Positions 14,806-27,455 are shown, counted from the stretch's first letter. The stretch is DNA of 43,179 bases from Clostridia bacterium (GCA_017463865.1 JAFTOI010000037.1:1-43179), one strand, 5' to 3'. Numbers and translations: made by a program. The notes: generated from the letters alone by a model not told the origin.

Positions 14806-15576
14806 TCACACCAACGCGCGGCCCTCCCACTCCTTCACGGGCGGGACGCCCAGCAGGGCGGCAACGGTGGGGGCGATATCCTTGATCGTGACGCCATCCA
14901 GCGCCGTGTCGGGGGCGAAAGCGGGACCGCAGAGGCAGATCGGGATGGTCATGTCCTCGGGTCTGTCCGAGCCGTGGCTGCGGTCATGGCCGCCATGATC
15001 GGCGGTGGTGATGAGCGTGTACCCCTCGGGCAGCGCGTTGTAGACCCGCTCGATGCAGACCCAGGCGTCGTGGACGACCTTGAGATAGCCCTCGCTCATC
15101 CAGCCCTGGCTGTGGCCGCCGACCTCGTCGGTCTCGCCGAGGTAGAGGAAGAGGAAGTCGGGCTCCTCGCGGCGGATGTAGTCGATGGCGGCGTCGGTGA
15201 TCTTCGCGTCGGCGCCGTCATTTCGATGGAGGTTAATGCACATTGAGGTGTGCAAATGATCGGGCCGGGTCAGGTCGCGCAGCTCCTCCCAGGTGTAGAA
15301 AAAGGCGCACTTTTTGTCGTACTTCGCGAGCTGATCGACCAGACCAACGATGGGGCGCACCTGCGGAACGTAGGTGTTGGAGAGGATGCCGTGCCGGTCA
15401 GGGTCGACGCTGTGAAAGAGTGACATGTGGCAGGGCAGCGTGACCGAGGGCATGACGGTCTGCGCGTCGAGCGCGTGGGCGGAGAGGGTCGGGAAGCGAT
15501 CGGCGAAGGGGTGACCGCAGGCGCGCTGGCCGTCAGGCCGCATGCCGTCGACGAGGATGAGGATAACTTTGTTCAT
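14806..15576 (-). CDS. Alkaline-phosphatase-superfamily phosphodiesterase/pyrophosphatase-like
   Basis: A 256-residue protein. VILILVDGMRPD (4-15) gives the first metal-binding Asp, SVTLPCH (44-50) the nucleophile Thr46, YLGETDEVGGHSQG a second metal site, and TTADHGGHDRSHG the Asp-His pair. This is the nucleotide pyrophosphatase/phosphodiesterase (type I phosphodiesterase) branch of the alkaline phosphatase superfamily. It is shorter than most and has no signal peptide, so it probably acts in the cytoplasm on a nucleotide or sugar-phosphodiester substrate. The start at 15576 is fixed by GGAGGT 6 nt upstream; the longer frame has no such site. The gene diverges from the dnaA region. Confidence 0.78.
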   Translation of the reverse strand: MNKVILILVDGMRPDGQRACGHPFADRFPTLSAHALDAQTVMPSVTLPCHMSLFHSVDPDRHGILSNTYVPQVRPIVGLVDQLAKYDKKCAFFYTWEELRDLTRPDHLHTSMCINLHRNDGADAKITDAAIDYIRREEPDFLFLYLGETDEVGGHSQGWMSEGYLKVVHDAWVCIERVYNALPEGYTLITTADHGGHDRSHGSDRPEDMTIPICLCGPAFAPDTALDGVTIKDIAPTVAALLGVPPVKEWEGRALV

Positions 15577-15695
15577 GGGTGACCTCCGAAAAATGGTGTT
15601 GAGTTGATTGTAGCATGTTTCGGCGGGGAAGTCAAGGGGGTGGTTGACGCAAACGCAAAAACGTGTACTGCTGCCGTGGATTTCGATTATATCTC

Positions 15696-15816
15696 TTGAC
15701 AGATTCCCTCGGATATTAAACTTGCTCATTGAATCATGTGAGGCCCCAAGCCTCGCATCGCAGCGGCTGGTTACCCGCTGCACGCGCCGGACTGACTATC
15801 CGGCGCTTTCTTTTTT
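15696..15816 (+). ncRNA. Candidate small RNA or leader upstream of dnaA
   Basis: Three hairpins follow one another: GAGGC/GCCTC (15740-15754), GCAGCGG/CCGCTGC (15760-15781), and GCGCCGG/CCGGCGC (15784-15806) followed by TTTCTTTTTT, a good terminator. TTGACA at 15696-15701 could be a -35, but the best -10 (TAAACT, 15-nt spacer) is poor. I compared it by eye with SRP RNA and common riboswitches and found no match. Confidence 0.45.
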
Positions 15817-15844
15817 GCCGGGGCTATTATTTTCCGCATATCCC

Positions 15845-15873
15845 TTGCAAAATCGGCCGTTTTGTGGTATAAT
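15845..15873 (+). promoter_or_regulatory. dnaA promoter
   Basis: TTGCAA (15845-15850), 17-nt spacer ending TTTTGTGG, TATAAT (15868-15873). No DnaA box is evident between it and the start codon. Confidence 0.8.
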
Positions 15874-15933
15874 ATATATAATTATAATTAGTACAAAAAA
15901 TTCGCCGCCAGCGCGGCGAGGAAAGGACTTTCC

Positions 15934-17325
15934 ATGCCCATCAACGACGATCTTTCCGCCCTCTGGGATACGGTAAAGGACGCCATGCTCGACAAGTTCC
16001 CCCGCACGTCGGTCGACCTGTGGTTCGGCAGCTTCACGCTGACCGACTTTGACGGCAGCAGCGCCACGCTTGTCACCGACAGCGATTTCAAATACCGCAT
16101 TGTGCGCGAGCGATACATCGACGACATTCGCCGCTATTTTGAGCTTGTGGGCGGCTACCCGGTGGACGTGACGCTGCTCTGCTCCGTCCCAGGGGCGGCT
16201 GAGCCGGCCGCTCAGCCGCCGGTACAAGCGGCCGCACCCTCTCCGGCGCAGGCCGAGCCCGAGCCGGAGCCGCAGAAACCGACAGAGACCATCATCGGGG
16301 GCACCATTCCCCCCTTTAATTTTTCCTACACCTTCGACAACTTCGTCGTCGGCAACTCGAACAAGTTTGCCTTCGCGGCCGCGTCTGCGGTGGCGAACAA
16401 CCCTGCCTACCGCTACAACCCGCTCTTCATCCACGGCCCGTCGGGGCTGGGCAAGACGCATCTGATGTACGCCATCACCAACGCCTACAAGCAGAAGAAC
16501 CCGCGGGCGAACATCATCTACATCAAGAGTGAGGACTTCACCAACCAGCTGATCGAGTCGATCTCGCGAGGCGCGGTGAGCAACTTCCGCAACAAGTACC
16601 GCTTCTGCGACATGCTGCTGATCGACGACATCCAGTTCATCGCGGGCAAGGAGTCGACGCAGGAGGAGTTCTTCCACACCTTCAACACGCTGGTGGAGAG
16701 CAACCGGCAGGTCATTCTGGCCTCCGACCGCCCACCGTCCGAGATCAAGCGTCTGGAGGAGCGGCTGAAGTCCCGCTTTGAGCAGGGCCTTCTGGCCGAC
16801 ATTCAGCCGCCGGACCTTGAGCTGCGGACGGCCATTGTGAAGAACAAGGCGGAGTCGGTGAATCTTGACCTTCCCGACGATGTGGTGAACTTCCTCGCCG
16901 AGAATCTGCGCTCGAACATCCGCCAGATCGAGGGCGCGATCAAGAAGCTCGGCGCGATGTCCTTCGTCTCGGGCAAGCCGATCACGATGGAGCTGGCGCG
17001 GACGTCGATCAACGACCTCCTCGGCGGCGCCGAGCCTGTCTCGGTGACCGTGGACAAGATCTTCACCTCGGTCTGCCGCAAGTACGGCGTTACCCGCTCC
17101 GACCTCGAGTCAACCTCCCGCAAAAAGGAGCTCGCCCAGCCCCGCCACCTCTGCATCTACCTCATCCGCGAGGTCACCGGCATGTCCCTCCCCCAGATCG
17201 GCAAAATCTTCAACCGCGACCACTCCACCGTCATCAACTCCGTCAACGCCATCGAAAAAAAATTCCGCGAAAGCCACGCGTTCGAGGTGGAGGTCAAGGA
17301 GATGATCAAGGAGTTCAGAGGGTAG
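15934..17325 (+). CDS. dnaA: Chromosomal replication initiator DnaA
   Basis: A 463-residue initiator. Domain I (1-80) is followed by a Pro/Ala/Glu-rich domain II linker (about 85-125). The AAA+ domain III has Walker A GPSGLGKT (168-175) and Walker B LLIDDIQ (228-234). Domain IV ends with the DnaA-box-binding helix-turn-helix, including MSLPQIGKIFNRDHSTV. It binds DnaA boxes at oriC and opens the duplex in its ATP form. GAGGAAAGGAC precedes the ATG. Its own promoter lies at 15845-15873. The 937-bp gap downstream to dnaN holds the probable origin. The usual divergent rpmH-rnpA neighbours are missing: the gene upstream is a divergent phosphodiesterase. Confidence 0.98.
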   Translation: MPINDDLSALWDTVKDAMLDKFPRTSVDLWFGSFTLTDFDGSSATLVTDSDFKYRIVRERYIDDIRRYFELVGGYPVDVTLLCSVPGAAEPAAQPPVQAAAPSPAQAEPEPEPQKPTETIIGGTIPPFNFSYTFDNFVVGNSNKFAFAAASAVANNPAYRYNPLFIHGPSGLGKTHLMYAITNAYKQKNPRANIIYIKSEDFTNQLIESISRGAVSNFRNKYRFCDMLLIDDIQFIAGKESTQEEFFHTFNTLVESNRQVILASDRPPSEIKRLEERLKSRFEQGLLADIQPPDLELRTAIVKNKAESVNLDLPDDVVNFLAENLRSNIRQIEGAIKKLGAMSFVSGKPITMELARTSINDLLGGAEPVSVTVDKIFTSVCRKYGVTRSDLESTSRKKELAQPRHLCIYLIREVTGMSLPQIGKIFNRDHSTVINSVNAIEKKFRESHAFEVEVKEMIKEFRG

Positions 17326-17327
17326 GA

Positions 17328-17510
17328 AAGACCTTGGGGCTTTGCCCCAAACCCCACCAGAACCCTTTTTCGAGAACCGAACTGCCCTTTGGGCAGTTCC
17401 CAGGGAGATTGCCTACGGCAATCTCGGAAAGGCGTTCTGGACTCCCCAAAAGCTTTCCAACACGCTTTTTGATAAGACTTCCTGCTGAGCCGGCTTAGGG
17501 TGGCGAAGCG
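17328..17510 (+). repeat. A-module repeat (full copy) after dnaA
   Basis: It starts at AAGACCTTGGGGC just after the dnaA stop. The outer arms CCAGAACCCTTT (17357 on) and AAAGGCGTTCTGG (17428-17440) pair with a bulge around the two conserved hairpins. The tail AAGACTTCCTGCTG and GGCTTAGGGTGGCG follow. Confidence 0.85.
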
Positions 17511-17514
17511 CACC

Positions 17515-17690
17515 AGCCAAGGATGTGGGGTGGGTGAATTGCCGCCGACGGCGGCAAGAGGGCGGGGAGGGAACCGGAGACCGGCGCAGCCGGGCTCTGC
17601 TGTTTGGCGAAGCCAAACCGGCTCGGTCGTTTGAGATGGTTTCTCCCCGCCCTACCGCCCGGGAGGGCGGAAAAAATCCGCTGACACCTT
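17515..17690 (+). repeat. B-module repeat with internal insertion
   Basis: AGCCAAGGATG, then GAATTGCCGCC/GGCGGCAA hairpin, then arms GGGCGGGGAGG and CTCCCCGCCC. Only part of the B core (GTTTGAGATGGTT, about 17629-17641) remains, because a ~50-bp GC-rich sequence replaces its first half. The CGCCCGGGAGGGCG tail closes it. Confidence 0.7.
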
Positions 17691-17694
17691 GTGT

Positions 17695-18062
17695 TGAAAA
17701 CTTCTCCACTTTTCCACACCCTGTTCAAAACTCGGTGGAAAACTATGTTTACAGAATACGGAAAACCATGTGTACCCGCTGTTGACAAAAATCGGCGATT
17801 TTTGCCCCAAAAAATCCCCTGTTGACGCACTGTGGACGAAAAAACGGGGTTATCCACGTCATGTCGTACCGGACAAACCCAAGCGGGACAGGGATTTCCG
17901 CACTTTCCACAGATTACACAGGGATTACTCCTACTACTACGAATAAGGTCTTTCGATTCATTCATTCTTTCACTCCCGCGTGCGCGCGCAGGCGCGTGTG
18001 CATAACGCAGTACGACACGCCGCTGTGGATTGTCGTACGACACACAAAGTCACTTTCCACGC
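17695..18062. other. oriC: Probable chromosomal replication origin (oriC)
   Basis: A cluster of DnaA-box-like 9-mers lies between dnaA and dnaN: TTTTCCACA (17710-17718), GGTGGAAAA (17734-17742), TGTGGACGA (17831-17839), TTATCCACG (17850-17858), CTTTCCACA (17903-17911), TGTGGATTG (18024-18032) and CTTTCCACG (about 18053-18061). Between them is a more AT-rich stretch with a small palindrome, AAAAATC/GATTTTT (17787-17803), a possible unwinding region. None is a perfect TTATCCACA. The dnaA-dnaN position and box density make an origin likely; GC skew would settle it. Confidence 0.75.
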
Positions 18063-18250
18063 TGACCGGTCGCCGACTCCGTCGGGTGCCGATTGATGCG
18101 TTGCTTATCTCTATGAACCAACCCCCACCCAAAGCCCTGATTGCAAGTTTTTGGAGAGTCCAGAGGACTTTTTTACAAAAAAGTCCTCTGGTGGGGTTTC
18201 GCTTTGGCGGCATACCGCCAAAGCCGCAATGCCCCAAGGTCTTCCCATAG
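18063..18250 (+). repeat. C module plus short reverse A module upstream of dnaN
   Basis: GACCGGTCGCCGACTCCG...GATTGATGCG (18062 on) is a C module. The A-type hairpin has perfect 15-bp arms, CCAGAGGACTTTTTT (18160-18174) and AAAAAAGTCCTCTGG (18177-18191), but lacks the two inner hairpins. It ends CCCCAAGGTCTTCC, immediately before the dnaN ribosome binding site. Confidence 0.8.
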
Positions 18251-18262
18251 AAAGGAACTATT

Positions 18263-19426
18263 ATGCGAATTATCTTCAACCGATCTACCGTCATTGCTGC
18301 TGTCGCACCGCTGATGTGTGCGTCTTCGACGAAGAATACGCTGCCTGCCATTGAGGGTATCCTCATGCGGGCGGAGGGCGAGGTGGTCGAGATGACGACC
18401 TTCGACCTTGAGAAGGGCGTCCGCGTGCACTGCGAGGCGCAGGTGCTGGAGGAGGGCTATGTCATCCTCAACGCGCAGAAGTTCAACGCCATCATCCGCG
18501 CCATGGGCGGGGATGAGGTGGAGGTCATCGTCGACAAGAATCTTGGGACGACAATCCTCTCGGGCTCGTCGTCCTACCAGATGCAGGCCATGCGGGGCGA
18601 GGACTTCCCCGGCCTGCCCCTGCTTGAGAGCGAGCGCTCCTTCATGCTGCCCGAGGGCATTCTCCGGGCACTGATCGGCCAGACCTCTTTTGCTGTTGCG
18701 TCCAACGACCAGCGCGCGGCGCTCAACGGCGCGTTTTTTCAGGTCACCGAGGGGCAGCTGCTCCTTGTCGGCTGCGACTCCTTCCGCCTCGCCCGATGCT
18801 CGGCTGCGCTCGACATCGAGAACAAGTGCACCGACGACCGCGCGCTCGACTTCTCCTTTATCGTCCCCGGCAAGACCCTGGCCGAGCTGACCCGCTTCCT
18901 CGACGGCGACGTTGAGGGCGAGGATCTGCCCCAGGTGCGCTGCTACCTCACCCGCAAGCATATCATCTTCCGCTTCCCCACCATGACCCTCTTCTCGCGC
19001 ATCATCGACAGCGAGTACCTCGACTACAACCGCGTCATCTCGGGCACCGATTCCAACCACGCCACCGTCGACCGCGCCGCCCTGCTCGGGGCGCTTGAGC
19101 GCGCGACGCTGGTCACCGAGGAGAAGGTCGTCGGTCAGGTGCGCTCCTGGGTCAAGCTCTCCTTCGGCGGCCCGAAGGTGGAGGTCTCGTCCATTTCGGC
19201 CACCGGCAAGATCTACGACGAGGTCGACGCCGCATACACCGGCGACAACATCGAGATCGGCTTCAACAACCGTTACCTCATCGACACCCTCCGCGCCTGC
19301 ACGGCAGACCGTGTCACCCTCTCCCTCACCTCCCCCCTCATGCGCATGATTATCCGCCCCGCTGAGGGCGAGGAGACGCTGACTGAGCAGCTCTTCATGG
19401 TCGTGCCGGTCCGCATGCGCGACTGA
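18263..19426 (+). CDS. dnaN: DNA polymerase III beta subunit (sliding clamp)
   Basis: A 387-residue protein beginning MRIIFNRSTVIAAVAPLMCASSTKNTLPAIEGIL, as expected for clamp domain 1. Three repeated clamp domains follow, and the C-terminus MVVPVRMRD is equivalent to the conserved MPxR/MPM end that lies by the hydrophobic pocket. The dimeric ring tethers polymerase III to DNA. AGAAAGGAAC lies 7 nt before the ATG. The stop overlaps the recF start by one base (TGATG), so recF is translationally coupled. Hairpin repeats fill the gap upstream; no separate promoter is evident, and transcripts may come from dnaA through the origin region. Confidence 0.97.
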   Translation: MRIIFNRSTVIAAVAPLMCASSTKNTLPAIEGILMRAEGEVVEMTTFDLEKGVRVHCEAQVLEEGYVILNAQKFNAIIRAMGGDEVEVIVDKNLGTTILSGSSSYQMQAMRGEDFPGLPLLESERSFMLPEGILRALIGQTSFAVASNDQRAALNGAFFQVTEGQLLLVGCDSFRLARCSAALDIENKCTDDRALDFSFIVPGKTLAELTRFLDGDVEGEDLPQVRCYLTRKHIIFRFPTMTLFSRIIDSEYLDYNRVISGTDSNHATVDRAALLGALERATLVTEEKVVGQVRSWVKLSFGGPKVEVSSISATGKIYDEVDAAYTGDNIEIGFNNRYLIDTLRACTADRVTLSLTSPLMRMIIRPAEGEETLTEQLFMVVPVRMRD

Positions 19427-20529
19427 TGCTCGTCCGCGCCGTCGCCCTGCGCGACTACCGGAACATCGGCGAAGCCGATGTTCGCTTCACCGAGGGGGTC
19501 AACCTCCTCGTCGGCGACAACGCGCAGGGCAAGACCAACCTGCTCGAGGGCATCTACCTCTTCGCGCTGGGAAAGTCCTTCCGCGGTGCGAAGGAGGCGG
19601 AGCTGGTGCGGTTCGGTGCCGATATCGCCTCGCTTCGGCTCAATTTTGCGGCCGGCGGCCGTGAGCAGTCGGCGACGCTGCGTTTTGCCAAGGGAAAGCG
19701 GGCTGTCGAGCTGAACCGCGTGAAGCTGGACCGCATGAGCGAGCTGATCGGCGCGTTCCGGGCGGTGCTGTTCTGCCCCGAGCACCTGTCGCTCATCAAG
19801 GAGGGCCCGGCGGTGCGCCGCGCCTACCTCGACATCGCCATCTCGCAGCTGCGGCCGGTTTACCTCCGCGCGCTGCAGCGCTACAACGCCGTCCTGCGCG
19901 AGCGGAACAAGCTGCTCAAGACGGCCGACGAGCAGCCCCGCGTCTTCCGCGACACCATCGAGCTGTGGTCAGCCCAGCTGGCCGAGCAGGCGGCTGTGAT
20001 CGCGCCGGCGCGGCGCGAGTACGTCGAGGCCGTGCAGGCTGCTGCGGCCGACATCTTCGCCGACATGACCGGCTCGCGCGAGTCGCCCACCTTCACCTAC
20101 GCGCCCGGCTTTCACCTTGAGCCCGACCGCTGCGCCGACCCGGGCGCAGTACGGGAGCAGATGATGCGCCTGCTGACGAGCCACCTCGACCGCGAGAAGG
20201 CCGCAGGAGCCACGCTGTGGGGCGTCCACAAGGACGACGTGCAGATCAGCCTCAACGGTCGTTCAGCGCGTCTGTACGGCTCACAGGGCCAGCAGCGCTC
20301 GCTCGCGCTGGCCATGAAGCTGGCCGAGGGCGAGATCTGCGCCGCCCAGACGGGCGAGCGCCCGGTCTTCCTCTTCGACGACGTCCTCAGCGAGCTCGAC
20401 GCCGCCCGCCGCGCCTACCTCACCCGCGAATTCGCAGGCCGCCAGGTCATCATGACCACCTGCGAACGCGCCGTCTTCCCCGATGAAGCGAATGTGATCG
20501 GGGTTAGGGAGGGAAGTTACATGCAGTGA
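19426..20529 (+). CDS. recF: DNA replication and repair protein RecF
   Basis: A 367-residue ABC/SMC-type ATPase. Walker A is GDNAQGKT (30-37); the signature motif lies in YGSQGQQRSLALAMKLAEG and Walker B in VFLFDDVLSELD. It loads RecA at gaps together with RecO and RecR. It overlaps dnaN by 1 nt, so the start needs no SD of its own. An A-module repeat follows within a few bases of the stop. Length and order are standard for the dnaA-dnaN-recF operon. Confidence 0.96.
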   Translation: MLVRAVALRDYRNIGEADVRFTEGVNLLVGDNAQGKTNLLEGIYLFALGKSFRGAKEAELVRFGADIASLRLNFAAGGREQSATLRFAKGKRAVELNRVKLDRMSELIGAFRAVLFCPEHLSLIKEGPAVRRAYLDIAISQLRPVYLRALQRYNAVLRERNKLLKTADEQPRVFRDTIELWSAQLAEQAAVIAPARREYVEAVQAAAADIFADMTGSRESPTFTYAPGFHLEPDRCADPGAVREQMMRLLTSHLDREKAAGATLWGVHKDDVQISLNGRSARLYGSQGQQRSLALAMKLAEGEICAAQTGERPVFLFDDVLSELDAARRAYLTREFAGRQVIMTTCERAVFPDEANVIGVREGSYMQ

Positions 20530-20830
20530 GGCTCTGGGCGCTGCCCCGGACCCCGCCAGAACCCTTTTTCGAGAACCGAACTGCCCTTTGGGCAGTTCCC
20601 AGGGAGATTGCCTACGGCAATCTCGGAAAGGCGTTCTGGACTCCCAAAAAGCTTTCAAACACGCTTTTTGATAAGACTTCCTGCTAATTTGGCTTAGGGT
20701 GGCGGCAGATCACAGCTCGTATATGCGCATCAATTGGCAGCCGGCCGAGACACCGAATGTCGGCGAAGCCGACTTCGTGCTTTGGCGAAGCCAAAGCTGG
20801 CGACGTCGGTCAGCGCACAATGTAACAGAA
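20530..20830 (+). repeat. A module plus C module composite
   Basis: The A module has inner hairpins GAACTGCCC/GGGCAGTTC and GAGATTGCC/GGCAATCTC, outer arms CCAGAAC and GTTCTGG, then AAGACTTCCTGCT. The C module reads ATGCGCATCAATTGGCAGCCGG..., with an internal CTTTGGCGAAGCCAAAG palindrome and GGTCAGCGCACAATGTAAC at its end. No gene is visible here. Confidence 0.8.
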
Positions 20831-20847
20831 GAAATGGAGGCCTTGCG

Positions 20848-21099
20848 ATGTATCTTCATGCAGGCAATGGCCGCACGATACGGCGGCGCGATATTATCGG
20901 CATTTTCGATATGGACAACGCGACGGTCTCGTCCATCACGCGCAAGATGCTCAGCGATATGCAGAAGCAGGGCCGCGTTGAATCGGCAGCGGAGGAGCTG
21001 CCGAAGGCGTTTATCCTGTATCGCGACGGCGATACCACAAAATTATGTTTGTCACCGTTGTCATCGTCGGCGCTGCGCGGACGATGCGACGAAATATAA
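20848..21099 (+). CDS. remB: Extracellular matrix regulator RemB-like (DUF370 / YaaB)
   Basis: An 83-residue protein beginning MYLHAGNGRTIRRRDIIGIFDMD and ending with LCLSPLSSSALRGR, the pattern of YaaB/RemB (DUF370), which sits between recF and gyrB in Bacillus. RemA and RemB activate extracellular-matrix genes in Bacillus subtilis; the role in Clostridia is unknown. The start at 20848 is set by GGAGG 8 nt upstream rather than the in-frame ATG at 20734, which lies in repeat DNA. The C-terminal half is slightly longer and more charged than the Bacillus protein. Confidence 0.82.
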   Translation: MYLHAGNGRTIRRRDIIGIFDMDNATVSSITRKMLSDMQKQGRVESAAEELPKAFILYRDGDTTKLCLSPLSSSALRGRCDEI

Positions 21100-21114
21100 A
21101 TCAATTCCAAAGTC

Positions 21115-23225
<2,111 letters not shown>

Positions 23226-23600
23226 GAAAGACCCCCTGCTTAAGGGACTTTTTCGAGAAAAAGTCCCTTAAGAATCCTCAAAAAGCTTCCCAATCATGCT
23301 CTTGACAAGACTTCCTGCTGACCCGGCTTAGGGTGGCGACGCATCACAGCTCCCATCTGCACATCAATTGGCAGCCGGCCGAGCCGGCGACCGGTCAGCG
23401 CACAAAGTTACTTTGACTGAAGGGGCGCCACCCCGGAGGGGTGGCAGAATTCTCAGCCAAGGAGGGAGAGAAGGGGTGAGAAAGTCGCCGACGGCGACTT
23501 TCGAGGGGAGGAGAGGGAAACTTCGGCGTATGAGATGGTGCCCTCTCATCCCCTATCGCCCGGGAGGGCGAAAAAATCTGATAAAACCAAAATCATTGAG
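23226..23600 (+). repeat. Complete A-C-B composite repeat
   Basis: Three modules run in order after gyrB. A: perfect 15-bp hairpin CTTAAGGGACTTTTT (23239-23253) / AAAAAGTCCCTTAAG (23258-23272), then AAGACTTCCTGCTG. C: CATCAATTGGCAGCCGG...GACCGGTCAGCGCAC and AAAGTTACTTT. B: AGCCAAGGAGG, AACTTCGGCGTATGAGATGGT (about 23520-23540) between GGAGAGGG and CCCTCTC arms, and CGCCCGGGAGGGCG. There is no gene in this 381-bp gap. Confidence 0.85.
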
Positions 23601-23606
23601 ATAACG

Positions 23607-24572
23607 ATGAAAATAGCCATATTAAACCTTAACCCCGGCGTGGATCGCGTCATCTACCTCCCCGCGCCGCTCGCCCCCGGCACGATGAACCGCGCGTCCC
23701 GCACCGTTTTCTGCCAGGGCAGCAAGGCCGCCAACCAGGCGATCCTGCTCTCAACGCTGGGCGGAGCCGATGTCCACTTCTACACCTTCACTGGCGGCCC
23801 CCTCGGCGCCGCGTGCGACGCCTTCACTGCCCTGCCGGGCATCACGACACACGCCATCCCAACCGCCGCCGGCGTCCGCGTCAACACCAAGGTCATCGAC
23901 AGCGACGGCACCGCCACCGAGCTCAACGAGCGGGGCGGCCCGGTCACGCCGGAGGAGCTGGAACAGTTGATATCCGCCCTGCGCGCCGGCTGTGGAGATG
24001 TGGACATCCTCTCAATTGCCGGAAGTATTCCACAGGGTGTGGAAAAGTCTGTGTACAAATCCATTCTCGAGGCGAATATTGCCCCCCGCGTCATCCTCGA
24101 CTGCGACGGCGAGCAGCTGACGCAGGCAATTTCGGCCTGTCCGTACCTTATCAAGCCCAACCGGCGGGAGCTCGGCGGGCTGTGTGCAAGCCTTGGTTTG
24201 TCCGGGTTTTCCACAGATCTGACCGAGTTCGGCGACGTCGTCGCCACCTGTGGACTTGTCCGCGCAAAAACCGGGGAAAAGACCAACATCATCTGCACCC
24301 TCGACGCCGCCGGCTCGGTCTATGTCGGTGAGGAGGGGGTCTGGCGGGTGAACGCGCCCACCGTGCCCTTCCGCGGCTTCTCGGGGGCGGGGGACACCTA
24401 CCTCGCCGCCTTCACCCATGCGCGCTTCGCTGTCGGGCAGGATGTGCCCGACGCCCTGCGCTTCGCTGCAGCGGCTGCCTCGGCGAAGGTCGCCATCGAG
24501 GGGACGAACCTGCCGTCGCGCGGCGAGATCGAATATCTCCTCGACCGCGTAACGATCGAAAAACTATCGTAA
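23607..24572 (+). CDS. PfkB-family sugar (phosphate) kinase, 1-phosphofructokinase-like
   Basis: A 321-residue ribokinase-fold kinase. LNPGVDRVIYLP (8-19) and the Gly-rich QGSKAANQA (37-45) form the sugar-site lid region, and GFSGAGDTYLAAF holds the anion hole and catalytic Asp (near residue 263). NxNPxxDR and the length fit the FruK/LacC (hexose-phosphate kinase) branch, although the usual GGKGxNVA reads GSKAANQA. It would phosphorylate a sugar or sugar phosphate with ATP in the cytoplasm. The start at 23607 is chosen because the protein aligns from MKIAILNLNPG; the SD is weak. Its position between gyrB and gyrA is unusual. No fru-type PTS gene is near. Confidence 0.78.
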   Translation: MKIAILNLNPGVDRVIYLPAPLAPGTMNRASRTVFCQGSKAANQAILLSTLGGADVHFYTFTGGPLGAACDAFTALPGITTHAIPTAAGVRVNTKVIDSDGTATELNERGGPVTPEELEQLISALRAGCGDVDILSIAGSIPQGVEKSVYKSILEANIAPRVILDCDGEQLTQAISACPYLIKPNRRELGGLCASLGLSGFSTDLTEFGDVVATCGLVRAKTGEKTNIICTLDAAGSVYVGEEGVWRVNAPTVPFRGFSGAGDTYLAAFTHARFAVGQDVPDALRFAAAAASAKVAIEGTNLPSRGEIEYLLDRVTIEKLS

Positions 24573-24599
24573 CCAACCCCCATTACAGATAAACGAAAC

Positions 24600-24745
24600 A
24601 ATTACCACTCACCCCCCTGCCCCAAAGGTTTTCGCGGGAAGGGGGCGTGGGGGAAAATCCCTCAGAGAATGCCAAAGGCATTCTCCTAAGGAACTGACCG
24701 CAGGTCAGTTCGATTTTGACAAAAAGGGGTTTCCCCCCACAGAAA
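24600..24745 (+). repeat. Variant A-type repeat upstream of gyrA
   Basis: It keeps the nested-hairpin plan with different sequences: GAGAATGCC/GGCATTCTC and GAACTGACC/GGTCAGTTC replace the standard inner hairpins. GGGGGAAAATCCC-type and TTTCCCCCC arms flank them. It ends about 10 nt before the gyrA start region. Confidence 0.7.
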
Positions 24746-24756
24746 GGCCATAAACC

Positions 24757-27213
<2,457 letters not shown>

Positions 27214-27224
27214 TATCAGTTTAA

Positions 27225-27455
27225 TCAAATTTTTTCGCGCTCTCGCGCGAGTTGGGGGCAGAAACCATCTCAAACGCCGAAGTTTTCCGCCCCCAACACC
27301 CCCACCTTCCTTGGCTGGGCGTACCGTCGTTCAGTCACCGAGGGATGCCCAGCCAAGGAGGCGGGGTGGGTGAATTGCCGCCGACGGCGGCAAGAGGGCG
27401 GGGAGGAAACTTCGGCGTCTGAGATGGTTCCTCCCCGCCCTCCCCCCGAACGATA
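27225..27455. repeat. Two B modules, head to head
   Basis: The first copy reads forward (CTCTCGCGCGAG, arms GTTGGGGGC/GCCCCCAAC, core at about 27264-27284). The second is inverted (core ACTTCGGCGTCTGAGATGGT at about 27410-27429, arms GGGCGGGGAGGA and TCCTCCCCGCCC). Between them, CTTGGCTGGGC (about 27313-27323) and GCCCAGCCAAG (27348-27358) are also inverted, so the whole block is a large palindrome. Confidence 0.85.

Noticed and set aside
15696-15816. Signal recognition particle RNA upstream of dnaA
   Set aside because: The conserved SRP domain IV loop sequence is absent; it is kept only as an unidentified RNA candidate.
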